Origin: Mesorhizobium norvegicum
GTDB taxonomy: Bacteria > Pseudomonadota > Alphaproteobacteria > Rhizobiales > Rhizobiaceae
Direction: 5' to 3'
Assembly (NCBI RefSeq): GCF_004919685.1
Contig: NZ_SMYZ01000133.1
Coordinates: 1-45,820, forward strand
Length of the DNA stretch: 45,820 bases
Of the stretch, positions 1 through 8,900 are shown piece after piece. The notes below the pieces were generated by a model. It was not told the origin of the DNA, searched no databases, and saw only the letters and a list, made by a program, of their open reading frames with translations. The number at the start of each line of letters is the position of its first letter. Within the stretch, counting starts at the first letter, position 1. The translations under genes were made by a program, and so were the position numbers.

Positions 1-121
1 GGTGGATCGGCGCGCAGCGCCGATACGGATGAGAGGTGCGTGACGGATCGCCGTCCTTGCCAAGCTGGAACACCCCTCATCCGTCGCCTGCGGCGACACC
101 TTCTCCCACAAGGGGAGAAGG
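1..121. repeat. Composite palindromic mosaic repeat
   Basis: Nested inverted repeats fill this gap. An 8-bp perfect hairpin lies at 6-13/17-24. A 13-bp inverted pair with one mismatch lies at 26-38/71-83. A 6-bp hairpin (gtcgcc-tgc-ggcgac) is at 83-97, and a perfect 9-bp hairpin (ccttctccc / gggagaagg) at 99-107/113-121. The right half resembles intergenic palindromes that recur in rhizobial genomes; this is from memory and was not searched. It lies just beyond the stop of the minus-strand binding-protein gene, so transcripts of that gene run through it and the last hairpin could help end or stabilise them. No T-tract that would make a classical terminator is obvious. Confidence 0.6.
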
Positions 122-133
122 CAGGGCGCGCAG

Positions 134-1120
134 TTAGCGGGCGCCGGCCGCCGCACCAGCCAGCGTCGCGCCGACATTGGCGGCGTCGACGATCCCGGGT
201 CCGGTCAGCACCGGCTTGGTCGGCAGGTCGAGCCCGTAGTTGACGAAGCCGTTGAGCAGCGACACGGCAAGGAAGCCTTGCAGATAGGGTTGCTGGTCGA
301 TCGAGAACATCTGCGTGCCGTCCTTGATGCGCTGCAGGCCGGTTTCGTCCATGTCGAACGAAGCGAGCTTGACCTTGTCGCCGACGCTGGCCTGGCTGAT
401 GGCGTTGGCGGCGCTGTTGGCGTCGCCGGCGCTGATGGTGATGACACCGTCAAGCGTGTTGTCCTTCAGCACGGCGGCCTTGATCGCCTCGGCGACCGCG
501 GTCGGGTTGCCGAAGCTGGACGAAGGCAGCGGCAACTGGCTCGATTTGCCGCCGCTCTTGGCGATGGCGTCGGCAATGCCCTTGCAGCGGTCTTCGGTGT
601 TGGTAGAGCCTGGCAAGGTGTTGACACACAGCACGTTCTTGGCGCCATGGCCGCCGAAATAGGTGCCGCCGCCAAGGCCGGCCGCGTATTCTTCATTGCC
701 GACATAGTTCATGGCACCGAGCCGCTTGGCTGCATCCATGCCGCCGGAATTGTAGATGATAAGCGGCACGCCTGCCGCAACGACTTCCTTGAAGGCGTCA
801 TCCATGGCCTCTGGCACCCAGTCGGGACCGACAATGGCGCTGGGATTCTGGCTGAGCGCGGTGCGGATCAGCTTGGCCGCGTCGGGGCCCAGATTGTCGT
901 AGTTCTGCGGACCGAGCCAGGTGACCGAGCCGCCCGTCAGTTCGGCGACCTTGCCGGCATCGTCGGCGCCTTTCTTGACCTTCGACCAGAACGGGTCGTC
1001 GGCCTTGCCGCCGATGACGAAGATCTTTGCCCCCTTGGACTGTGCCATCGCCGATGTGGCCGATGTCGCCGCCACGCCGGCAAGCATGACCGCCGCCAAG
1101 AGTTTTGTGATACGCTTCAT
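134..1120 (-). CDS. Periplasmic sugar-binding protein of an ABC importer (RbsB-like)
   Basis: Predicted 328-residue periplasmic binding protein of the ribose/galactose (LacI-like fold, Peripla_BP_4) family, which delivers a sugar or related small molecule to an inner-membrane ABC importer. A signal peptide (MKRITKLLAAVMLAGVAA, cleavage near SAMAQ) is followed by the family's first strand (KIFVIGGKADDPFWSKVKKG), a central INSGG-like hinge region (IIYNSGGMDAA) and a late DGVITISAGDANSAANA segment. I chose the ATG at 1120 because GGGAGGAG lies just upstream of it; an in-frame start five codons earlier would sit inside that ribosome-binding site. The ATPase and permease are not in the window and may lie to the left. 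It follows the hydroxylase gene by 95 bases in the same direction, and a LacI gene lies beyond. Substrate unknown. Confidence 0.9.
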   Translation of the reverse strand: MKRITKLLAAVMLAGVAATSATSAMAQSKGAKIFVIGGKADDPFWSKVKKGADDAGKVAELTGGSVTWLGPQNYDNLGPDAAKLIRTALSQNPSAIVGPDWVPEAMDDAFKEVVAAGVPLIIYNSGGMDAAKRLGAMNYVGNEEYAAGLGGGTYFGGHGAKNVLCVNTLPGSTNTEDRCKGIADAIAKSGGKSSQLPLPSSSFGNPTAVAEAIKAAVLKDNTLDGVITISAGDANSAANAISQASVGDKVKLASFDMDETGLQRIKDGTQMFSIDQQPYLQGFLAVSLLNGFVNYGLDLPTKPVLTGPGIVDAANVGATLAGAAAGAR

Positions 1121-1215
1121 GTCGTCTCCTCCCATTTGCCGTCTTCAGACGGGTTTTTGAAAAACTGTGACCTCTCCTGCGCGCCTCTCTCCCGGTTGCG
1201 CGCCGCGTGACGTGA

Positions 1216-2235
1216 TCAAGGGTCCGCCGCTGCCTTGGCGTTCATGCGCTCTTTCTTTTTCTGGAAACGGGCGTCCATCATGGCTTCGCCCTCTCTGGTT
1301 CCGTCGTGCCAGGTGCCGAACCACCGATCGAGCGGGATCAGCCCGTCGCCGCCATAGTTCACCTCGAAATATTTGTGGTGCAGGTAATGCGTGTAGGCGT
1401 GGCTATCGACGGCCGTGTCCTCGGTCACCTCCAGTCTGTCGAAGCCGAGATGGCCATTGACTGCGCCGAAGCCGGCAACATGCAGCTGGAACAGCGCGAC
1501 GATCGGATTGGACGGAATGACAAGATGCCAGAAGGCGACCGCGTGATAGAGGAACCCCTCCACAGGATGCATCGACAGTGAGGACCAGGGCGAGGGGTTG
1601 ATCGAATTGTGGTGGACCGAATGGATCCAGCGATAGAGCGGGCCCCAGTGGATCAGGCGGTGGATGAAGAAGAAGTGCACCTCGTGAATGGCAGGCGCGA
1701 TCAGCACCAGTAAGGCGAGGTAGACCGGGTGATCCTGCCAGCCGACCCACGGCACATAGCCATTGGCGAAGCACCAGAGGAAAATGACCTCGACCACGGT
1801 CCACAGGGGGATGGTGATGAAGAACGAGCGCAGGAAGTTGTCGAGGTTCTGGCTCTGGAACCAGAACACGTCGGAGGGCGCGTCGCCGGGGAATTTGTGG
1901 TTGTACTTGAACCGGGTCGCCTGGGCGCGCTTGATGTAGTAGCGCAGTTCGAAGATGCCGTAGAAGACAAGGATCGCCGCCGCGTTGACGGCGTAGAGCC
2001 ATAGCGCCCAGCCCCAACCGATGGTCTTCATCGTCTCGACGCTCGGCACGATATAGAACCAGTAGAGCAGGGCAGTGGCCATGTGGAAGGCATTCCACGG
2101 CCAGATATAGCCGGGCAGCCATGCCAGGATTTTCGGCAGCTTGGGCGGCCAGTTCAACAACGGCGCTCCCTCAATGCGTCCGTTCGGCTTCCAGTCGCCG
2201 CGCTTGTCGCGCACGCCGTATTTGAGATCGTCCAT
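1216..2235 (-). CDS. Fatty acid hydroxylase / sterol desaturase superfamily membrane protein
   Basis: Predicted 339-residue integral membrane di-iron oxygenase of the fatty acid hydroxylase superfamily (PF04116 type). The histidine clusters that bind the two irons are all visible: HRLIH, HSVHH and HYLHH, with additional conserved His in MHPVEGFLYH and HEVHFFF. Hydrophobic segments flank them, including one near residues 35-55 and another around YLALLVLIAPAIH. Family members hydroxylate or desaturate lipid, sterol, carotenoid or other hydrophobic substrates; the exact substrate cannot be read from sequence. The ATG at 2235 is preferred to an upstream in-frame start at 2304 because GGAGG sits about 6 bases before it. 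It is transcribed toward the sugar-binding-protein gene and away from the LacI gene. Pairing a lipid hydroxylase with a sugar importer is unusual. Confidence 0.88.
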   Translation of the reverse strand: MDDLKYGVRDKRGDWKPNGRIEGAPLLNWPPKLPKILAWLPGYIWPWNAFHMATALLYWFYIVPSVETMKTIGWGWALWLYAVNAAAILVFYGIFELRYYIKRAQATRFKYNHKFPGDAPSDVFWFQSQNLDNFLRSFFITIPLWTVVEVIFLWCFANGYVPWVGWQDHPVYLALLVLIAPAIHEVHFFFIHRLIHWGPLYRWIHSVHHNSINPSPWSSLSMHPVEGFLYHAVAFWHLVIPSNPIVALFQLHVAGFGAVNGHLGFDRLEVTEDTAVDSHAYTHYLHHKYFEVNYGGDGLIPLDRWFGTWHDGTREGEAMMDARFQKKKERMNAKAAADP

Positions 2236-2443
2236 GCAGATCCTCCACCCGCAATGCCGCACCCGCAACGCCTTGGGATGGGCCGCACGCGCACGCTGCC
2301 TCATACCGCCACGGGTGGAGGCGAGAACCTTGTCTGCGCTGTGCTGCTGCTATCCCTGGGCTGGCGGTGCTTCCGCCTTGCTTGCTTTTCCGGAGATAAA
2401 CATCTTGATCCAAAATGAATCAAGAATAGAATGTTTATTCCAA

Positions 2444-2496
2444 ATTGATTGTGTCATTCATATCAATCTTGCAGAGAGAATGATATCTTTATATCA
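2444..2496. promoter_or_regulatory. Candidate LacI operator sites
   Basis: The 285-base divergent gap between the hydroxylase and LacI genes is AT-rich in its right half and holds two dyads. TGATAT-cttt-ATATCA (2481-2496) is perfect and lies 25 bases before the LacI start. ATTGAT (2444-2449) and ATCAAT (2462-2467) form a second, wider inverted pair. LacI proteins typically bind short dyads close to their own promoter and autoregulate, so these are plausible sites. Function is inferred only. Confidence 0.4.
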
Positions 2497-2520
2497 ATCG
2501 CTACGGGATGATGAGATAAA

Positions 2521-3558
2521 ATGGATCACGGCAAGCGGCCAACGATCAAGGATGTAGCCGCCGAGGCGAATGTTTCGGTGGCCACCGTCAACCGGGTGCT
2601 GAGCGGTGCGGGTGCCGTGCGCCAGGGTACGCGCGAGCGCGTCAGGCTGGCGGCGGAGCAGATCGGCTTTTATGGCATGGGCGCGCTACGCAGCCGCGTG
2701 GCGGCCGCGCGACCGCGCTACCGGTTCGGTTTCCTGCTGCACCAGCCCGGCCGTGCCTTCTACCGCAACATGGCCGAGGCGCTGCGCCTGGCAACCGAAA
2801 CGATGTCCGACTGCGAGATAGAGCTGCGCACGGAGTTTCTGGACGATCTGTCACCGCAGAACGTTGCCTCGCGGATGCTGGCCTTGGGCGCCGAATGCGA
2901 TGCCGTCGGCGTCGTCGCGGCGGTCCATCCCCTCGTCACCCAGGCGGTGGATACGCTCAATGCCCGCAACGTGCCGGTGTTTGCGCTGATCTCGCAGATC
3001 TCGGCGACCGGACATGTGCGCTATATAGGGCTGGACAACTGGAAGGTCGGACGCACCGCGGCCTGGGTGTTCGAGCACGTCTGCCGGGCGCCCGGCAAAT
3101 TGGGCATCCTCGTCGGCAATCATCGCTACCGCTGCCAGGAAATGAACGAAAGCGGCTTTCGCTCCTATTTCCGCGAGCACGCCCCTGGCTTCACCCTTCT
3201 GGAGCCGCTGCTGACTTTCGAATCGAGCGCCATCGCGCAGGAGATGACCGAAAAGCTGCTGAACGAAAATCCGGATCTGTCCGGCCTTTATGTCGCCGGC
3301 GGCGGCATCACCGGCGCCATCGCGGCGTTGCGCTCCACCGGGCGGGCCGGCAGCCTCGTCGTCGTCGGCTATGAGCTGATGGACTCGACGCGTCCGGCGC
3401 TGCTCGATGGCACGCTGACCTTCGTCATTTCGCACCCGCTCGCCCGCATCGCCCAGGAAGCGCTGGCCGGCATGGTCCGCGCCGTTTCCGCCCCGAACGA
3501 AGGCGGCAACTTCACGACGATACTGCCCTTCGAGATCTACACCCGCGAGAACATCTAG
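2521..3558 (+). CDS. LacI-family transcriptional regulator
   Basis: 345-residue DNA-binding regulator. The N-terminal LacI helix-turn-helix and hinge are clear (PTIKDVAAEANVSVATVNRV at about residues 7-26, then LSGAGAVRQGTRERV), followed by a periplasmic-binding-protein-like sensor domain from about residue 60 to the end (RYRFGFLLHQPG through DLSGLYVAGGG and VVGYELMD). Such proteins sense a sugar or related ligand and usually repress an adjacent uptake or catabolic operon. Divergent placement makes the hydroxylase/sugar-binding-protein pair the likely target. Length is normal for the family. The start has only a weak ribosome-binding site (GATGAG), but the HTH begins directly after it, so the start is secure. 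Ligand unknown. Confidence 0.93.
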   Translation: MDHGKRPTIKDVAAEANVSVATVNRVLSGAGAVRQGTRERVRLAAEQIGFYGMGALRSRVAAARPRYRFGFLLHQPGRAFYRNMAEALRLATETMSDCEIELRTEFLDDLSPQNVASRMLALGAECDAVGVVAAVHPLVTQAVDTLNARNVPVFALISQISATGHVRYIGLDNWKVGRTAAWVFEHVCRAPGKLGILVGNHRYRCQEMNESGFRSYFREHAPGFTLLEPLLTFESSAIAQEMTEKLLNENPDLSGLYVAGGGITGAIAALRSTGRAGSLVVVGYELMDSTRPALLDGTLTFVISHPLARIAQEALAGMVRAVSAPNEGGNFTTILPFEIYTRENI

Positions 3559-3725
3559 CTCATAACGCTAACGCAACGGCATGCATGGGCGGCTGCTTCG
3601 GCGCGTTGTCCTACTGCGCCGTTGGTCCTTCAAGGCTTCCTATGCTTTGGTCCTGGATGTAATGTATATCAGCACGAATAAAATTAACGATGTAACATTT
3701 CGATTGATGGCGAGGGGGGCGCCGA

Positions 3726-3929
3726 ATGGTGAAGTTCAACTTCGATGGGCCTCCTGTGGACCACGAAACTGTCGACACATCGGCCGAATGCCAACGCCAG
3801 TTGCTGCCTCTCATCCGTGAAATCGTTCAGGCGGCAGTCGCTGCCGGGTGGAACCAGGACGATGTTCTTTTGGCCTTTGTGGAACTTGCATGGGGTTTGT
3901 ACGAGAATCGTCGCGATGATCTGCAATGA
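3726..3929 (+). CDS. Small hypothetical protein
   Basis: 67-residue acidic, soluble protein with no family I recognise. After a short N-terminal tail it consists of two probable amphipathic helices (ECQRQLLPLIREIVQAAVAA, then WNQDDVLLAFVELAWGLYEN). It has no signal peptide or membrane span. A purine-rich stretch (gaggggg) lies upstream of the ATG. The even, structured composition favours a real gene over chance, but opposite-strand reading frames overlap it and there is no functional context. It stands alone between LacI and the AraC pair. Confidence 0.5.
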   Translation: MVKFNFDGPPVDHETVDTSAECQRQLLPLIREIVQAAVAAGWNQDDVLLAFVELAWGLYENRRDDLQ

Positions 3930-4215
3930 CCGGCAGCGAACCCGGTAGCTCTGCGTCGGCTTGTTGCACGGCCCGCCGAAGTGGCCGGATTGTCCCCAAG
4001 CTCAATGGGTGCGCTGCGTTGATGGAGGGGCTCTCCATCAAGTAGGAAAAAATGTTCTAGAACTTCCTTTGTCGGCCATATTTTTTCTTCTTATCCCGAA
4101 CAAAATTTTTTCTTTGCGCACGGATGTTATTCACTATCCGCAGCATGTGCGTTACGTTGGGTCCGGGTCGGGCTAAGGGGAATTCAAGCGGCGGCAAAGC
4201 GGCTGAGGCCAGGCG
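3930..4215. other. Intergenic region upstream of AraC gene
   Basis: 286 bases without a convincing gene. It contains a short hairpin (gatggag / ctccatc, 4021-4027/4033-4039), a 10-bp perfect palindrome gttctagaac (4054-4063), and then a locally AT-rich stretch (4079-4112) that could carry the promoter of the AraC gene. There is no tRNA or recognisable riboswitch. Confidence 0.4.
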
Positions 4216-5139
4216 ATGAAAAATGCGGACGAGGCTCGGGAAAGCGGCGATTCCCGAGGCGTCGGTCGGGAACAGACAGCTCGATATGTCCTGGACATAA
4301 TTCCTGAAAGTGCAGGCCCCAGAAGGGCCACCGCGCGGGGGAGCGTCATATACTCCGTCCGCAGCCCTGGATCGCAGACGTTCCTGGCCAAGGAACACTC
4401 CGTGGGTATCGTGCTTGCGCCCATGCGCAAGCTGAGAGCTTCGCTCGGCAGCGACAGGGTCACAGAGTACGATGCGCCGATCGGGTGTCTCGTCGTCAAT
4501 CCGGCGGGTGTGGACAGCAGTCTCGCCTGGTCGGCGACCAGGGAAAATGCCGTCGTTTCCATATCCCCTGAAGCGCTGTCGGAGTTGGCGGCTCACGAAT
4601 TCGATGTCGGCGATGTCGAACTCGAGCCGCCCGCGTTCGGCACGGTCGACCTGCGCGCTCTCAACATAGCCCAGATGATCACCGCCGAGTTGACCGGGAA
4701 AGCACCTCCGAACGAACTCTATCTGGACTCATTGCTCACGGTGTTCGGCGTTCATCTGCTGCGCGCCTACACAAGCCGCAACAGGCAGCCCGTGTTGCCA
4801 AGAGGCGGGCTCTCCGCCGTTGGCGCCCGACGCGTGCGTGAGTATCTCAACGAGAATTTTGTGCGGAAAATAATGGTCGCCGAACTTGCGTCGGTCGCAG
4901 GGGTTTCCCCCAATCATTTCATAGTCAGGTTCGCCAGGACGTTTGGAATGCCGCCGCATCGGTATCTGATCAATCTGCGGCTGGACCTCGCCGAAAAGCT
5001 GCTCGCCGATGGTGAGCTTGCGATTGCCGAAGTCGCCTACCTGGTTGGTTTTTCCGATCAAAGCCATTTGGCCGCGACCATGAAGAAATACAGGGGACGA
5101 ACGCCAACCAAGGCCGGGTACACGTCGGTCAAAAACTGA
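4216..5139 (+). CDS. AraC-family transcriptional regulator, full length
   Basis: 307-residue regulator. The C-terminal third (from about residue 205) is a typical AraC/XylS double helix-turn-helix: RVREYLNENFVRKIMVAELA, SPNHFIVRFARTFGMPPHRY, LAEKLLADGELAIAEVAYLV, then GFSDQSHLAATMKKYRGRTP. The N-terminal two thirds (YSVRSPGSQTFLAKEHSVGI and onward) are divergent and resemble the sensor regions of rhizobial AraC proteins; no ligand can be assigned. The next gene encodes a paralogous DNA-binding domain, and the large autotransporter operon follows in the same direction, so that operon is a plausible target. GAGGCCAGG precedes the ATG. Confidence 0.9.
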   Translation: MKNADEARESGDSRGVGREQTARYVLDIIPESAGPRRATARGSVIYSVRSPGSQTFLAKEHSVGIVLAPMRKLRASLGSDRVTEYDAPIGCLVVNPAGVDSSLAWSATRENAVVSISPEALSELAAHEFDVGDVELEPPAFGTVDLRALNIAQMITAELTGKAPPNELYLDSLLTVFGVHLLRAYTSRNRQPVLPRGGLSAVGARRVREYLNENFVRKIMVAELASVAGVSPNHFIVRFARTFGMPPHRYLINLRLDLAEKLLADGELAIAEVAYLVGFSDQSHLAATMKKYRGRTPTKAGYTSVKN

Positions 5140-5304
5140 ACAGCTCGAGTATGGCAAAGTGGACACACCTACCGCTCAACGGTCCAAGACCGGAATTTCT
5201 TACAAAGGTTCCGGAATTTTTCAAAATACGCCCATCACGAATGTGCCCATCGTCGGCGTGAGTCATCAGTTGGTGCGCTTTGGCGCTTTGAGACGAGCTT
5301 TTGG

Positions 5305-5751
5305 ATGCGGGATGCGGGGTCGTCCACGGAAATTCAGTTCGCGGAAATTGAAGCCTTCGCTCCAAGGGTCAAAGCGGCTGTGCGACAGTTGGCGCTGAAC
5401 GTAAAGGGTGGGCTTTCCGTCCGCAGTGCACGCCGCGTGCAGGCGTTCTTGAACGAGAACTTTTCGCGCAAGCTGGCGCTTGCCGAGATGGCTGCGGTTT
5501 GCGGGCTTTCCCCCTATCATTTTGTGCGGGCGTTCTCCAGGACGTTCGGGGCGCCGCCGCATCAGTATGTTCTCGATCTGCGGCTGGACTTCGCCGAAAG
5601 ACTGCTTGCCGACAGTCGCATGACGATTGCGGACATCGCTCATCTGAGCGGTTTTTCAAGCCAGAGCCACTTTACCACCGTGATGAAGAAATATCGAGGG
5701 GTAACGCCATTGCAGGCGCGGCTGAGCAAGCTTAACGCCAAGAATAGATGA
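5305..5751 (+). CDS. Short AraC-type DNA-binding protein (paralogue, possibly truncated)
   Basis: 148-residue protein that is almost entirely an AraC double helix-turn-helix (RVQAFLNENFSRKLALAEMA, SPYHFVRAFSRTFGAPPHQY, GFSSQSHFTTVMKKYRGVTP). It is clearly paralogous to the C-terminal domain of the preceding AraC gene, sharing GGLS, LNENF, SRTFG-like and MKKYRG blocks. The usual sensor domain is missing: only about 40 residues precede the HTH, and I see no obvious ribosome-binding site at the ATG. It may be a tandem-duplication remnant that lost its N-terminus, or a functional minimal regulator such as occurs elsewhere in the family. The reading frame is open to its end, so the domain itself is intact. 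Confidence 0.75.
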   Translation: MRDAGSSTEIQFAEIEAFAPRVKAAVRQLALNVKGGLSVRSARRVQAFLNENFSRKLALAEMAAVCGLSPYHFVRAFSRTFGAPPHQYVLDLRLDFAERLLADSRMTIADIAHLSGFSSQSHFTTVMKKYRGVTPLQARLSKLNAKNR

Positions 5752-5947
5752 GGCGGCGCTTATGGAATTGCTTGTTTACTTCGCTTTAAAGAAGTTGCTA
5801 AGGTAACGAGCTGTTAACCTCCGCCGATATGCTCCGATCTTTTCTCACAAGGCAGCAATTTCGTGAAATACCGCAGGCAGGAATCATGTCTTCCTGCCGT
5901 GGAACGGAATTGTCAGACATTTCGTGCCGGCCAGCGGAGAGGGAACC

Positions 5948-8900
5948 ATGACCGACAATCGCATTTCGAGTGACTTGTCTATTTGGCATCGGGCGACGCA
6001 CTTCGCCGTGCACTGGATTGCCGGCGCCGATTTCGGCTCTCGCTCGCTGCGCCGCCGCCTAATGGCAGTCTTGCGCATGGCGCACCGCGTGCTCGGTATG
6101 CGCCGCAAGGGACATGGGCTCGGCATGCTCGGCAACGGCAGGACCCTGGCGGCGGCGCTGGGTGCGATCGCATTGGGCGGCATCGCCACGCCGGCATTAG
6201 CACAGGTTTTCGGCGGCGGCGGCACGGCAAACGGAGTACGCGGTATCGCGTTTGGATCCGGAGCCGTGCAGAACGGAGCCGATTCAATAGCCGAGGGCAC
6301 CAACGCCAATGCGGGCAGCCAGAATGCCGTCGCAATCGGCTTCCAGTCGCTCGCGACCCAGATAAACTCCATCTATCTTGGCTCGCGCACCGCCGCCGGG
6401 ACAGGTGCAACCGCCCAGAGCGCCATCGGCATTGGCACGGATGTCACGGCATCCCAGGTTGATGCCATCGCGGTCGGACGGTCATCCGTTGCGTCGGCGC
6501 AATATTCGGTGGCTCTCGGCCTGAACGCGAAAGCAACAGGCACAGGTGGCGCGATGGCGCTGGGCCAAGGCACGATCTCCAACGGCGTCAATTCCGTAGC
6601 GCTCGGCGTTCAGGCCCAAGCCCTCGGGGCTGGCGCCAACGCCTTGGGCACTTTCTCCGTTGCCTCCGGAGGGAATTCCACCGCCCTCGGCACCAGCTCC
6701 ACGGCCAGCAACAACTATGCGACAGCCGCAGGCTGGGGATCTGTCGCCAGCGGTGCCGATTCCACCGCCCTAGGACGTGAGGCCGTCGCATCGGCCCTCG
6801 ACTCAACGGCGTTGGGATACATAGCCAAGGCCACAGGCCAATACAGCACTGCCGTCGGACCCAACGCCAATGCCTCAGCGACGTCCAGCACCGCGATCGG
6901 CCAGAACACGGCTGCGTCCGGCGTTCAAGCGACCGCTCTCGGCTTCAACGCCAATGCCAGCTTCCTGAATTCGACCGCCCTGGGCGCGAACTCCACCGCC
7001 AGCGCCGCGCAGGCGACCGCGCTGGGGCTGGGCGCCACCGCGAGCGGTGTAGACAGCACGGCGGTCGGCAACACGGCCGTCGCCAGCGGCATAAACGCCT
7101 CCTCATTCGGGTCGGGAGCAACTGCGGCAGGAGACAATTCTCTCGCTGCCGGCGTCAGCGCCAACGCCGGCGGAAGCGCCAGCACCGCTCTCGGCATCGG
7201 CACCGTAGCCAGCGCCGACAATTCCACTGCCGTCGGACGTGAATCCCGCGCCACCGGACTCAACAGTACCGCGCTCGGCCGCGGCGCCCAAAGCAGCGCC
7301 GTGAATTCCATCTCCCTCGGCGCCGGGACGAGGGCGTCCGGGATAGGTTCCGTCTATGTCGGCTCGAGCACTTTTGCAACGAGCGCCAGTGGAGACAACG
7401 CCATCGGCATCGGCACGGACGTGACGGCATCCGAGGACGACGCCATTGCGATGGGACGCGACAGCCAGGCGACTGCAACCAACGCCATCGCGGTCGGTCT
7501 ACAGTCCACTGCGCTCTCCGCCGACTCCGTGGCCATCGGCACGGGCGCGATTACCGATGGCGGCAAGGCGGTCGCGATCGGCTACGGCAACGTTGCCTAT
7601 GGCGACGGCGCGGTGGCCATCGGCGATCCGAGCTATGCCAGCGGCACCGGCGCCTTCACCGGCGGCGCCAACAACATCGCCAACAGCGACGGCACGGCGT
7701 CGGCCACCGCGGCCAATATGGCCAACGGCGCTGTCGCCATCGGCAACAGCAACAAGGCGATCGGGCAAGGCTCGGTGGCGCTGGGCAACGGCTCGACGGC
7801 GGGCGCAGCCGGCCTCGCCGGCAATGTCGCGCTCGGCAATGGCGCGACGGCGGCGGCAAGCTCCGGCGACGTGGCGCTGGGCTCGGGCTCGGTGACCGCC
7901 ACGGCCGTCGGTACGGCCAGCGGGGTGGTCAACGGCACGACCTACGCCTTCCAGGGCACCAATCCGACCTCGACGGTCAGCATCGGCGCGCCCGGGGCGG
8001 AACGCACGCTCACCAATCTGGCGGCGGGGCGGATCAGCGCGCTCTCGACCGACGCCATCAACGGCTCGCAGCTCTTCGCCACCAACCAGGCCGTCGACGC
8101 CATCGGCGCCGTCGTCAACAACATCAACGTCGGCGGCGGCGTCAAGTATTTCCATGCCAACTCGACGCTGGCGGATTCCCAGGCGCTGGGAGCCGATTCC
8201 GTCGCTGTCGGCCCGAACGCGGTGGCCAACAATGCCGGTGATGTGGCGATCGGCCTGAATTCGACGTCGGGCGCAACGACCAATGTCGGCGGAACAACAA
8301 TCGGAGGCGTCAACTATACCTTCGCCGGCACTACGCCGGCCGGCGCTTTCTCGGTCGGCTCGGCTGGAGCCGAGCGCCAGATCCAGAACGTCGCGGCCGG
8401 ACAGTTGAACGGCGGCTCGACCGACGCCGTCAACGGCTCGCAGCTCTTCGCGACCAACCAGCAGGTCACGCAGAACACGACCGACATTGCCAATATCGGC
8501 AGTGGTGTCACCAATCTCGGCAACACGATCAACAACATCGCCGGCGATACCTCGACCGCCTATACCGACGCCAATGGCGTGGGCATTCGCTATGCCCGCA
8601 CCAATGAGACCGGGTTGGCGCAAACCGATTCCTTCGCTCAAGGGGTCGGCTCCACCGCCGTCGGTTACCAGGCGACCGCGACCGGTGTCAGCGGACTGGC
8701 GCTCGGCCGCGACAGTAATGTCAGCATCGACGGCGGCGTGGCGCTCGGTTCCGGCTCGGTCTCCGATCGAGCGCTGGCTCCGGCCAGCGGCCAGATCGCG
8801 GCCGGCCCATCGAACTTCATCCAGTACAACACGACCGACAAGACGCTGCTCGGCGCCGTTTCGGTCGGCACCGCCACCTCCTACCGGCAGATCACCAATG

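Noticed and set aside
4054..4063. gttctagaac palindrome as a specific operator
   Set aside because: It is a single 10-base palindrome with no second copy noticed and no regulator tied to it; mentioned only within the intergenic entry.
5140..5304. Remnant of a sensor domain for the second AraC gene
   Set aside because: I translated the gap in my reading of the frames and saw no AraC N-terminal similarity or a single frameshift that would restore one; the loss is recorded but not called a pseudogene.
6220..7900. Periodic short repeats that might suggest a CRISPR array
   Set aside because: The periodicity follows codons of YadA-head repeats in a single open frame; repeats are degenerate and there are no unique spacers of constant length.
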